Part shown: positions 1 through 12,300 of the stretch, in pieces
Layout of the letters: every line of letters begins with the position of its first letter
How positions within the stretch are numbered: the first letter of the stretch is position 1
NCBI GenBank assembly: GCA_027574665.1
Contig: CM050655.1
Span: 2,170,001 to 2,234,000 of the forward strand
Reading direction: 5' to 3'
Origin: Rhynochetos jubatus
Lineage: Eukaryota > Chordata > Aves > Eurypygiformes > Rhynochetidae
DNA length: 64,000 nt
Notes under the pieces: generated by a model
Database searches by the model: none
What the model was told of the DNA's origin: nothing
What the model saw: the letters and a program-made list of their open reading frames with translations, nothing else
Made by a program: the position numbers and the translations under genes

Positions 1-3000
1 ATCTCTCATGAAGTTTTCTTAGCCAAAGGCAGTGGTGAGCGCTTCGTTCTCACGCTCGGCTGCAGTGATGATGTGGCCAGGTTGCGGTGCTGGGGACTGA
101 GGCTGAAGGTTCACCATGGAGCACAGCTGAATTGCGGTGGAGAATCAGACACTTAGTAGTCATTGGGTCAGATCCTGCCCATGCTCTGATGAAATCCATT
201 AATAATCCATGCCCACCCAAGCTATGGTGGTCACTGGAAATCTTGATCTTCACATCAAAGGTGTGTGTGTAGCAGTGAAATGAGATGTCTGGGAGACTTG
301 CCGGTAGTTCTGGCATCTCACCTGTTGAAAAAGCCCAGCACGCTCAGTCCACCTACATGTGATCTCTTCAGTGCATGAATGCAAAGCAGCTGGGAAAAGA
401 AGCCAAATGTTAGATTCCTCTTCAGCCCATCTCCTGTGGCCTTAGTTCATCTGACTTTCTTTTCTTTCAGTGCTGTCATTCTGTACCTCAGTGTTCTTAA
501 TCCTCCTCATTAGGTAGTTCATTAATTGTGCTGATCCCTCAGTTAATCATTGCTACTCAAAAAAATATAATTGAATTTAACTTCACAACCCACCTATAGA
601 TAGATAAAACTCCACAGAAATGTCTTGGTTTGGTTGTATTATTTTTTTAATAGTTTTTATAATTAGACTGAGAATATTCTTCCATTGACATGAGATTTAA
701 AATATTGCTCACCCAAGGGAAATATCTTCAAGTAGTGCAAATAAGTGCTGCATTACAAAACAGAATGCTTTTAAAATAGGATGTTTTTGTTTTGCTTTAG
801 TGTGTGTAGGCAGCTTGGGAAGATAAAGCATATATGCAATGGTTTTGGTCCCATCCCTATTTGCTGAAAAATATGATTGTATTTAGAGCTGTTCAAAACT
901 TGGAAGATATATGCAGTACTTGTGTAAAAGCAACAACAACAAAAAAACCCTAAAGGAAAATAAAAAAAGTTTAATTAGGAAAATATTGTCAAATTTTCAT
1001 TTTATGAGGTTTTCACACTTCTAAAAATGAATACACTCTTTTTGATATATGTTTAATGAAAATAAAATCCAGAGAGATCCTTACCGAAACCATCGCTGTA
1101 ATATATTACAATGTATAATCTGTGGCTGTGGGAGATGGAAATTCCAGAAATATCTTCGTAACAAGAAGAGAATTCCTCAGAATATTGTCTCCAGCAATAA
1201 CAGGCTTTGGAAATGCAATGAACCTTTGGTCAGGAGACTTTATATTGCCCAAACTGTTTCTGTTGCAGACAGGTGGTAATGGGTATGTGGATTTCTAATG
1301 TGTTACTGTGTTTCAGAAGATGCTGATAAATGAGTGGTTGGGCTATGATTTCATGAGTGGCTTTAGCCTCTTATTTGGCTCCTGAGTGGGCAGCCATCTC
1401 ACTTGGGAGAGAAGGCGAGAGAGGGAGAGCTTTCTGCCCTCGCATGCTTTAGGACAGCACAGCTTCGATTTTGTTCTGTTCTGCAAAGTTGTGTGCCACT
1501 GAGAAGAGCTATTAAAGTCACTCACAAGCTGAATATTTGCAAATAATTTCAGCTTTAATAGCTAGCAATTCAAATCCCTTATGAAGCTTCAGAAATCTCA
1601 TTTAGAATATTTAGTGTGTTATCGTGTAAAATCATAGTGGAGTTTTTTATAATAGAAAATGAAATGTTGTATAATCCCTTGTACTATGAGGAGTAACAAA
1701 GCCTAAAGCAGTGAAAATACAAATACAGGTGTTCCTTTTGCTATCTTACATATCAAACAACAGAAGTAATTTGTGGTTTATGTTGTAAAGAAGATGAATG
1801 AGAGAATAGAAAGCCCTTTAAAATTTTTGTTACTTAATACGAGTTTCAAAAACTGCTCCCAGCTTGCCTTCCCCCATCCACAGTCCTCGAACTGCAGGCG
1901 TATCCTCCTAGGACGGGTTTTCATTTCAAAGTGTTTGTGTGCAATACTCCAGGGAACAGAAACCACTTGCGATCCTGAAGTTGGTGGTTCTGCTCCATCT
2001 GCATGTAAAAGGAAGTGATGATTTTTGCAGAAAAGCTACAGTGTGGGGATTTCCCAACTTTTTCCAAATTTGACTCTGTAAATTCACTATTCGGAAAGAA
2101 AAAGTCTTGGGAAAGACTTCTACAACCATGCTGATTATTTTTAGGAAAACTACCTTGTCTCCAGTTGGAAGGCTGGGGTGGGGATGGGTCTTTGATTTCT
2201 TATTTTCCAAGAAACAGATGAATAAGATATTTCCCATATATGAACAATGAACATTTTTTAAATAAGTGCAAAAAGAAAACTGGTACATATATTTTTTGGC
2301 AAGTATCTCCTGGGTGCCATTCACTCCAGTGCTGTGGACAAGGCTGGATGAGTCAATCCCTTACGTCAAAGACAGGCTTTAAAATGGAAAGGCAGCTTTG
2401 CCATGGGAATATTGCCCTCAAAGGTAACGTCACTTTTTTCCTGTGAGGAAATAATTTCCAAAGAAAAAATGCATAATGCAGAGAGCAAACTAAATGCACC
2501 ACTGCTTTACTGCCTCTGTGCCATTCTAGTAGTTACCTTGAAGAGCAATATTAATAAATCAAGATTTGCAGCAGGAAATAACAAGCTTAGATTATGTTTT
2601 TATTTGCAGCCATGCATTTGTTGAAGAGAAATCATTTTTCCAAAGAAATTTAATTCTACTGAACTTGCACATCCCATTTCATTTGTGGTGCTGGCAATGT
2701 TAGACATCACTAACAAAAGGTGCCACCTCTTCTCCCCTCTTCTGTGGTGTGAGCAGCAAGTGATGGTCCCTGTGAGCAGGCAACAGCAGGCGGGAGCCCG
2801 ACGACTGGCTCCTTCCTTCTGCCAGCTCTGCAAGCTGAAGGCAGTGAGCTGGGTGCCGTGTAACAGCGTGACTTGAAGATACACAGGCTCTATTGTTTTT
2901 TTTTTTACCCGCTGTTTTGCCTAGTGATATAATTATGACCATAACTTTAAATAAAAAAAGAAATGACAGAAATTGTGGGATGGAAGAATTAGAGTGAGAA

Positions 3001-4890
3001 AAGCCTGTCTCCTCTTTTTGATGGAAAGGGTTTTTTTTTGCATGGAGGCAGCTCCTCTCCCTGTCAGTCTGTTTCAATCACCACCTACAATAAATGTAGT
3101 ATTTGTGGTTTTCCAAATAAAATGTGCATGATTCATGGGGAGGTCTGGAGACTATTCTAATAAAAGCTGTGTGAATAGGGGAATGTGGAATGGGAGGACA
3201 TCTCTATTTATATTATTCGCTATTTCCTTTGATCATTAAATGCTTTGTAACCCCATCTCCAAACTTTTTGACTGGCATAATGAAATTAATTGGTTGCCTC
3301 TCCGAAAAAAGGCAGTGTTCATACATCACGCCTTTAACAGCTGTGATCACAAATGCAAAGTGAATGCAAGAAGTAATTGTGCGTTATATCACCAAGACAG
3401 CTCTGAAAGTGTAAGGGAGGTATGGATGCCACAAATATCAGCAGTAGCTGACTACTATCATGTTCTGTTTTTCTAAATATAACTGTCAGTTATCAGCTTC
3501 TACAGTGACACATTCTGTATTTTCACATCAGCTTTTCCCATTCGTGACGGATTGCTGTTGTTGGGTAAAACCCGTGGCTGGCTGACATGCCATTTCCCTT
3601 TAGCCCACAAGTCCTCTCTACATCAGAAGAGCGCAGGCGGCTCATGATTTGACGTCCCCATGGCTTCTCGAGCACTTTTGCAGTGGGTGGTTGGCAGTCA
3701 GCATTGCTGCTTTTCCCCTGTGCGCTTCTGCACCTGAAATCCCTGTAAGTTTGACTTTGTGTACAGGTAAAGAGTAGTTGGGGCTGTGGGTATTTTATTC
3801 CTTAGCATAAAGTCTTCTTTCTCATCAGCCTGTAAACTGTAGCTGTTCTCTTGGTTCAGTTGGGTCTTGGGTTGTTTTTGATACGATGTTGAATAGGCAC
3901 AACTGTAGTATAACACACCTCAGAAATGCATTGCTGCTGCAAAAAGCAAGCCTGCTAATGCCTGTTTTCCCACCCTTGACTTGGCTTGTCAAGGAGGGTA
4001 AACACTGTTTTGTTGGTAAGCCTGATCCACATCCAAGTGTTTTGTTGAGAGTGATCACTACAGTAAGAAGAAATTAAGGTAATGTGTGCTAAGCAGCATT
4101 ATGAAACAATTGGGTTTTTTTTCCCATTAGTGCTGAAATGGGATGCATTACGGAAAATGTCCAGCGTGTTTGTGCAGGGAGGAAAACCTGCCACTTTCCT
4201 CATGGCAGGTTGCTTTGATTAGGTGATGTAGGCTGTGGTGAATATGGCACCAGCCTATAATAGTATGACTATTGAAGACATACTGCTTTTTAGATAGGCT
4301 AAGATCTACTGGGAAGAGGGCGATAAGGGATAGAGGAACATTTACCAAACTTAATCCTTCTCATGTGTTTTTAATATGAAATGCATGGTGTAAGATAAGA
4401 GTGCTTGGAGAGGGGATATTAATGCTAAGTGGTATGTCTGGACTGTAAAAGGGAGAAATTAAAACCCTCTGAGATTATTTCCATAAAGTTAACGTCAGTA
4501 CACTGTTGACAGACAACACTTAGAAAAACATCTTGATTAATTGTACTGAATGCCATGGGACAGGAGAGACTAATTTCAGTGAAGTTTCTTGGAAGAGGCT
4601 AGGCAGAACAAACCAGCAACAGACACAGACCATCACATGCAAGCTAGGGACTGAAAAGCTGATGAACCAGATCATGAAGTCCTTAAAGATGGTGCCTATT
4701 TGCTTAAAGCACTTGGGAGTCAGATAAACGATGCCTTGGCAATGGTGAAAAATGTCCCAGTGAGAGGAACTTCTGCCAGTAGACTGAAAATTGACTGGGG
4801 CCCTATATTTCCAGTTAAGTTGCTTGCAAAATCTTTGGTGCTGTATGCTGAAATATCCACCATTGCTTGTGAAGAGTTTGTCCTCCAGCG
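1..4890. other. Unique non-coding stretch, no gene seen
   Basis: AT-rich sequence with short open frames only, the longest 132 codons on the minus strand near 1926-2324 with no recognisable domain. The first 350 bases are more GC-rich and carry several CpGs around 40-65. An 88-codon minus-strand frame there (50-316) resembles no family I know. Positions 3540-3690 also hold a few CpGs. I see no splice-bounded conserved frame, no RNA gene and no identifiable transposon. Confidence 0.6.
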
Positions 4891-4947
4891 ATAGCTTTTG
4901 CTGTGAGTAGCAATTTTACTGCTACATGGTGTGTTTCTCAGAGCTGT

Positions 4948-4966
4948 GCAGCAGCAGCTGCAGCAG
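4948..4966. repeat. Short interrupted CAG/CTG trinucleotide tract
   Basis: About six trinucleotide units, CAG interrupted by one CTG, so the tract contains the self-complementary core GCAGCTGC. It sits in a locally GC-rich patch (about 4930-5110). The plus-strand frame through it reads a short alanine run (4903-5142), which I take to be a by-product of the repeat rather than a coding exon. Confidence 0.6.
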
Positions 4967-5159
4967 TGTGTCTCTGGATACGCACGGCAGACACATGTGG
5001 AGGGGGCAGCTGCTGCGCCTTCTCCTGGGGCGCTGGTTCTGCATCACCACTCTGCCTCTGCATTGACTCTGACCGATACCTGAGGAGTGGGTGTGAGGAA
5101 GACACCAGAACAGCATCACTTCCAAGCCAACCAGGGATGTAGGACCTTCGCCCTCCAAA

Positions 5160-6374
5160 ATCTCCTCTACCTGGTTTTCAAAGTGTCTCCAGGGAAAACA
5201 CAGGTGATTTCCAGTTTCTCATAACAGTAAAATATTTTTGGCAGTGCTGTGGAGGCATCCAGCCTACCCTTCTCCACTGAAGCTTGCTAGAATGTCTACG
5301 TTTGCTGCAGTTATGCTCCCACCTAACAATCCCCCACCACCCTGGTCTTGTCCTTGTGGGCAACAAGAGCAAATGTCAAACCTTCAAAATAGCCAGAAAT
5401 CTGTCTTGTATCTTCAGGCTTGAAGGTGCTCAAGCATTAGCTGTAATATAAAACACATTGAGTAATCCAACCTGCAGGTGACAACGCCTGGTGATCAGCA
5501 AGCCTGCAGAAATGCTGACCACATCCGTTTTCCACTCCCACACCACCCTGTGAAGCAAGGGTGAGCCCAGGGAATGTCCTCGGAGCAGACACAATGACAG
5601 TGTGCTTCTTATTCTTCCCCTACAAGCCAAGAAGCAAAATCTGGCCTGTACCCTGTAGTTATTGCCCTTTCGAGAGGGTAAGATGTTATGTCAGGAGACG
5701 GCTCACAAAAAAGGTATAAAAGTAGGTGAGACAAATATTAAATACTGTTAATCCAGACCAAAAGGAAAGATTTCATGAAGTTCCCTATGAGTTTGGTTCC
5801 AGAGTAATATTGCTCAGACACTTGTGGCTCATCAGGAACTGCCCGGCACCATGAAAACAGGCTTTTATCATTGTCACATGCCTCTGGGACATGTTTGGGG
5901 GTGTCCTGATGCATGCTTGGGGCTTGGCAGCAAAGCTTAGAGGTTGTTCCAGGGAGAGGGAACCGCAATTCATTCTGGCCAAGGGTTCAGAATAGTACCA
6001 CCAAGAAAGAGAGAGGGCCTTTAAATAAGAAGTTATGCAAAAATAAGGGAAGTAAGCCAGAGAAGCACGTCTGCGGATGTTTGGCTCTGCATTGTCAATG
6101 CCTTTCCCTCCATGTGATTCATAAGGATATTGCACTGAATTTATTATGAGAATACAGCCTTGATCTAAAAAGGCAATTTCCAGAGGTTAACACCTAGGAA
6201 ATTGTTTGCTGGATGGTTTTTAAGTTGAATTAGTATGCTCTTATTAAATCAAACCACTTAATTAGGTGATCAGATTACAATGTGTTACTCTTTCCAGTAG
6301 TGTGACAGAGGTAGTTGGCATGTCTGCTGTCAAAGGAAGAGGAAAAAACCTCTCACTGACTATAGAAAAGATGT
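5160..6374. other. Non-coding stretch, no gene seen
   Basis: Mixed-composition sequence with only short frames; a 116-codon minus-strand frame (5785-6135) has no recognisable motif. No repeat family was identified. Confidence 0.5.
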
Positions 6375-6402
6375 TAGTAAACTATTAACGAATAGTTTAC
6401 TA
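6375..6402. repeat. Perfect 12-bp inverted repeat (hairpin)
   Basis: TAGTAAACTATT at 6375-6386 is followed by a 4-base spacer (AACG) and its exact reverse complement AATAGTTTACTA at 6391-6402. The 12-mer TTTACTATTCAG overlaps the right arm (6396-6407) and recurs at 6425-6436, so the locus combines an inverted and a direct repeat. The spacer is too short for a typical transposon end pair. Function unknown. Confidence 0.85.
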
Positions 6403-6548
6403 TTCAGTAAATCATATTGAGTATTTTACTATTCAGGAGTAGTGGGTTTGTTGAATTTGGTTTGTTAAAAAAAGAAACAACAAACCTCTGTTGTTACTTC
6501 TGGCAGTGCCTCTTATTTTCTAGGGGTAATTCCTCTTGTGCTTACATT

Positions 6549-6860
6549 AACAAATTAATTAGAGAGGAGAACTGTAAGACCCAGTGATGCAGCTTGTCGT
6601 AATTATGCTGAGGAGCTTAAAACATGCAAACCTCCCCAAATTAATTGCAAAGCTATTTCATATATGAGTAGCCAGAATTAATCATTAACCTAATAATTCC
6701 CTTTCTGACATTATTTCTTTGTTAAAAATGAGTAATTTTAATTGGATAATGAGGTGCCAGTACGACTCATGAATTGTACATTACCCAAGCTAATGGAAGA
6801 AAAGGGAGCTTATGCAAGTCGCGTTACAGATGCCGTTACAAATGCCTCCACAGTGAACAT
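6549..6860. promoter_or_regulatory. Candidate regulatory element rich in TAAT cores
   Basis: TAAT/ATTA cores cluster at about 6553-6561, 6599-6605, 6639-6646, 6676-6688, 6690-6698 and 6732-6750, several as the TAATTA form favoured by homeodomain proteins. The right part (6755-6835) adds four CpGs, including TCGCG. The frames are closed, so this is not coding. The enhancer reading is an inference from composition; no conservation data were available. Confidence 0.35.
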
Positions 6861-8985
6861 TTTATTCTGATAAATTCTTAATTTATTTCCAGATGGCTTT
6901 TGAATTTCTAGAACATTTACTGTATGCTGTCATTTTCCCATTTAGTATCCTTGCTATCTAATTCTTGGGAGCTGTATGGCTGAGGCTCAGGCCCTTGGGC
7001 AAGACCCAGTCTCTGGTTCCAGGTTTCTCCACAAAGGAATGTGAGCAATGGATGCCTTCCTGGATTAGCAGATTAGCACTAAATGCTTAGGTTGTGAGAA
7101 TGGGAATAAATTAATTTTTCCAGATGAAAGGAATGCTGTAGTCTTAGAAGCCTAGAAAATGTTACTGGAAGGCTAGTCAGAAGAAACATACGAGACTATT
7201 CTTTAAACATAGCCATCAGGTATCTCATTTCTTTTAAGAGCCTACTTTTCCCATAAAACAAATGTTTGTTTTCTTTTTTAAAGAAATAATAGCTATGTGA
7301 GCAATACCAAATATGATATTTCCTGCCATAAAGGTGAAAAATTTATAGGAATACAGAAGCCTCCATAACATATTGATCGCCATTGAAAACATCCTGTATT
7401 TGCAAAAAGGAACCATAGCGTAGTATCTGAAATGAGAGCTTTCTTACCTCAGTCTTTGCCAAGAAGCTGTGGGATGACATACAACAAACCTATAAGGATG
7501 CAGCACCATTTGAATCACTTTCTCTACCCTATGATGAGGGCAAAATAACTGGGTAGGGAGGTGGCAACTTTATAAGAGAGAAGGAGTGGAAGCTCTTTAT
7601 GTAAGAGCTGACCCTGAAGCCTCTCTCTACACTGCACTCCCCCAGCTCTCCATGCCCAGCAGAACTTCCCTTTCCACTCAGCTTTCCTCATACTGAATCT
7701 TTCCATGCAGCAGCTGAAATCAGTGAGATACAGGACTGTCAGTCTTGGCCATGTCCAGCCCTAACCCAAAATCTGCTCGTGCACCAACTGCAGTCACCGT
7801 GGTTCCTCCTTTCCTGCCCTGCAGCTTCTCTTCCTCCGTGTACCCGCTCCCACTTCCACCCCTTACGTTCCTCCTGCACAGCAGCTCTCATCCATCTCTC
7901 CTGGCCTTGTCTTCCCTCCTAACTCCTGGTTACAGTTAATTGCATTCTTTGAAGCTAATTAGAAATGAGTGAGTTAAGTGGATAATTATTTCCTTGCATC
8001 AAGGTGCATGTAGGTTAAATGGGTGAGTGCGCTCTGCAAGGAAATTCCTTATGTATCTGCTAATTGAAGAGGGATATCGACTCTCTTAACAGGTTTCCAA
8101 ATGCCTTTGTGTGGTTTTTATTTTTTTCTCCACACTGTTAATTCATTTTTATAAAAGAACAGCCAAAATCTGTAGGATATCAGAATAGTTTGTGAGATTT
8201 AGGAGCAGGTGTGTCATGGACTTTATTAGGAGTTGAAGGGTTAAATGTGTCCAGAGGGCTTTAAAAACAAATAATGTAGTTAATATCTGGTTTGGTTTGG
8301 ATACTCTCACTGAGTGTATTAAATAGGTGTTTTTCTCATTGCAGTCCTTAAAAAACCAAATTTTTTGCTTTTGAAGGAGGGAAAGGAATACAGTAAGGAA
8401 ACAGCTATCTCTTCATCTGCTTAGCTAATGAAATCAGGTTTCAGTTGAAGTGGCTAGATCACTGATGGAACTGGCTATCAAAACTTTAGCATGGTTCATC
8501 TGAAAACGGATATTTTTTTAGTTGAAAGAGAGATTTTTCCAGGCTGCTTTTGGGTTCCTCAGGATTCATGGCTACAGCAGTCATTCACACTCTCAGCAAC
8601 TGGGGCACAAATGCAGCGTGCATCTTTTTGGTGCATTTTAAGATGATATTTTCTTTCTGCATGCGGTTTTTTTCATTTCCTTGCACCCACAGTGATGTAG
8701 GTCTTACAGTCGTGTCCTCTTTGTAAGACCCTCATGTGTGTCATGCTTTATGACCTGCGACACTGGGGTTCAGCTGCATGGCCCTGCAGCAGAGGTAGGT
8801 GTGTGACACTGCATTGCTGACCGCCTTCAGCCGGCAGAACAAATCAGCTAAATATTGACCCCAGGATTCTATCATCCACGGGTGCCAAACAGACACAACT
8901 GATGTGTCATGTGCTTTGTTATTTTATGTGCTTAATGTGATGTGATGTCAAAACAGGCCTAAACCCAAGAGTTACCTGTGATCTG
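6861..8985. other. Non-coding stretch, no gene seen
   Basis: A pyrimidine-rich patch lies at about 7600-7930 and opens a 64-codon frame of low-complexity Ser/Pro/Leu without a domain. TAAT cores occur near 7935-7990. No transposon was recognised. Confidence 0.5.
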
Positions 8986-8989
8986 CTAG

Positions 8990-9335
8990 CGCTGCGTTGG
9001 GGCTCTCCCCCAGTACCGACGTTATCATTTCTGTAGCAGGAAGTTTGGTGACTTTTCTCTTGGACTACCGACTGCCTTCACATCATCTGCAATCTTAATT
9101 AGAAAGAGTCTGCTAATTAAATATTTCCCCAGTGTTTAATTAAATATTTACCTGGTGTCCGTGAGCAAACTGCGAACCCGCGATGAGATAGCTCGCGTTC
9201 TCTCACCCAGAGAAAGCTCACAGTAAGAAAGTGGTTGTATCTCAACAGGAAACCTTCCGATACTTGGAATCTCCTGTTTTACATGCGCATGGAAAATATC
9301 TGTATTTTGCACAGAAGTATAAATGAGGTTGATAC
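8990..9335. promoter_or_regulatory. Candidate regulatory element, CpG-retaining with repeated TTAATTA sites
   Basis: Fourteen CpGs fall in about 345 bases, five of them at 9169-9197, although the base composition is not CpG-island-like. In the middle, the 13-mer TAATTAAATATTT occurs twice (9114-9126 and 9137-9149, 23 bases apart), and a further TTAATTA lies near 9095-9101. CpG retention plus paired homeodomain-type sites suggests a constrained non-coding element. This is inference only. Confidence 0.35.
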
Positions 9336-9339
9336 GTGC

Positions 9340-12300
9340 AGACCAATGATACCTCTTGACTGAGATCAATTAAGCTGTAAGGTAACCAGACGGGAGGGGA
9401 GCCTGTATCCTTTCTGTCAGTGGTAAGCACAGTGACAATATCCATATCAGACCTCTCACTCCTAGAATAATGCTATTCGTTTTCAATTTGAAGATGAATA
9501 GAGGAAAGCAAGTGGGAATGGAGAAGCCTGCTGTTGTCTCAGATATCTTGGTCTGCATCTTGGGGATACCCTGCAGTTCCCTCCCATGCTACTGCATTGC
9601 CGTTGTCAAGAGCTTTGGGGTTGTTATTTTGGATCAGGTCTCCCAGAGGAAACAGGGGATTACAAATCCAGGCATTTCTCCCCTGATGGGATAAGCTGAG
9701 TGCTGAACAAGCTGGTGCTCCCCCAAAACCCAGACCCTACCCATTTAGTGCTTCAAACCCCTACGTATTTACTGCTTTGATGTTGTGCAACGTGGCTTTC
9801 TGGTTTTTTCACGTCTTCGTAAGATTATTGAATTATAACCGCTGCTTTGTACACTTGTGTTATAATACCAGATGGCTTATTTTTTGATTAATTTCAGTAA
9901 TTTTGCTCTTGTTACTCCTCACTGCTTTATTGCTGGTATATGACGCTTTTCTGTTGTTATTAGTTTTGCAGAAAGAGCAGTGGAGAGTAAACTCACAACT
10001 TAGGAAGTTAAAAAAAAACCCAAACAGTAAAAGAAAAAATTAAGCTGCTAAAACTCTAGATATAATCTTTTCATTGTCATTAAAGGCCATCTTCTAAATG
10101 TATTGAAAAAAGCCTACTTTTCAGTTTGCACTCTGTCACTTTGTGGGCCAAACTCTGACTTAGAAATTTTTCTGGAAATCCTCTCACTTATTATTTATTG
10201 TATGGCTGATATGCGTGGGTTTACTAGGAAACATGAGAAATAATGGATTGTATGAATTACAAGATCAGGAGTGAAGCTAAACTTACTGAATTTGTATGTT
10301 AATTGTTTGAGCTGAGGGGACAGTGTATGGCCTCATAGCCCCCAAAGTGAGCTGGTTTTGTTTATGAACATGCATGGGGAAAGGCTGTAGTTGAAGTTTC
10401 CATGTATTTTGCACACATTTTATTACCTGCCACCTCTGCTGAGGGTTTAGTTGAGAAGTCATGACAGGTGCTGCAAGGCAGTGTATGCCTGGATGGAGAG
10501 GCTCTGCTGCACACAGATGTCCGCTCTTAGCTGGAATAGGTAGGAAAAGGCTTAGGCTTCATAACACAGTGTTTTGAAGGGGAATTTTGTATTTTACACA
10601 TACTATTCCCCTTTCTAATTATAAGGGGTTATAGATTACAGAGGGGCCAGGACCTCGATAGCATTGCTGATGGTTGAAGTGTTTGAAAACAAGGGTCAAG
10701 ATGTAAAAACCAAGGCATATCCAGTTGTTTGCCTGCGGTGGTCTTTGCAGGGAGTCAGAGCAAGTGCGTGGCTCAGTGTATCTGCTCAGCATCAGTCTGG
10801 AAATCACTTTTTAAGTCCTTAAACAACACCACCAGAAAGGTGGAAAGATCTATTGGTCTCAACAGTATGAATTTCTTCCAAGCTTTGTGAAAACAGGTTG
10901 GCAAAGGGAAGGGCATAAGCACCACAACAGGGAGAGAAGAGGTGTCATCGCCATGTATAAGGCACTTGGAGAATCCACATCTAGGGGTGATAGGAACAAC
11001 ACAGAGGCGAGAAAATCTTGGAGGGGATCATATGCATTACTACACAGCATGGATTTCACCAAACTAAGCTTTCTGCTGGTGGAAAGGCAGCCTCACTGAA
11101 ATGCAAGCAAACTCGCAGGATACAAGGAGCTGGGAAGCCAATCTTCATTATTTTGAAGCCGAGCTTAGTTTTCCTTTAAGGTGCTTTTCAGTATCACTCA
11201 GAGCAAATGGAATATATATGCACTATTTTGGGTTTATTCTTCTAAAATAGAACAGGAGAACCCCATCTCAATGCAAACTCCAGGAACTACCCTTTAAGGA
11301 AGAAAAGAAAGAATTGGTGAGGTGGAAGATGGGCTGGGTGAGCAATCTTACTCCCTGTGTGATGCACTGAGCTATCACATTGTAGGTAGAATTTATGATG
11401 GGCATACTGCACAAATGAAAGGGCTTTTGTTTATATACAGTAAATTTTCTAGCAAGACATGGACCCCAGCCCTTTTCTCTGGCATCCTTAAGTGAATTCC
11501 CTAACCATTCCTGCTTTCTCTCTCAAATTTTAACTGGTTATAACTTAGTTATGAAAAAAAAATGTGCTGTTTCTGAACATTTCCAAACAGATCAAGCATG
11601 TAGTGACAACAAGCTGTTCCTTTCCATCTTGCTGAAGATAGATATTGGTGAGAAAATACAGAGCTAAATCTAGAAGGTGGATGATTTTTGAATGCTCTCC
11701 TACTGAATCTGTAACAGAGGTTGCAGGAGGGGAGGAACAGGGAGATGATTTTGGTACAAAAGTGTAATAATCGTTTTCATTTCCCAGATCTACTAAAAAG
11801 TGCTGATAAAAGGCACAGTACATCCTGTCAATTAAAGTTCCTAATTTCCAAATCAAAATGGCTTTGATGCCTCCCATAGGAAAACAGCTGACTTGGAGGC
11901 AGTACGAAATGATCTTGGAAGAGCTGGGTGTTGTTCAGTGGCAGCAACTGCATTGCTTCTTCAGGTGTAAAATCATGGTTTTTACCTGAAATCCATGGGG
12001 ACCCCAGTTTGCATGGGTTATTCTGCCATCTTTTTGTTGGTCAGCCAAGTGAGATGCCAGGTAGTTGGCATCAGCGACTGCTGCTGTAAATGCTGGCTGC
12101 TGTTAGTGTGGGGTCACGTTTTGTAGCATTAATTTTATTGAAGGAGTCAGGGGGTCATGGTTTGGTGCCCAAGTTTTACACAGGTCAAAAATCCTGATGA
12201 GCTTTGATTTCAGTACTTTTTATTCATCTCAAGAGGAGCTATTTCAAAAGGTGATTTATGATTTACCAAAGATGTGGACATGCTCTCAGCAGCATATTAC

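Noticed and set aside
50-316. An 88-codon minus-strand frame in a GC-richer segment at the left edge
   Set aside because: It looked exon-like in composition, but I could not match the peptide to any family and could not see matching splice sites. It remains unassigned.
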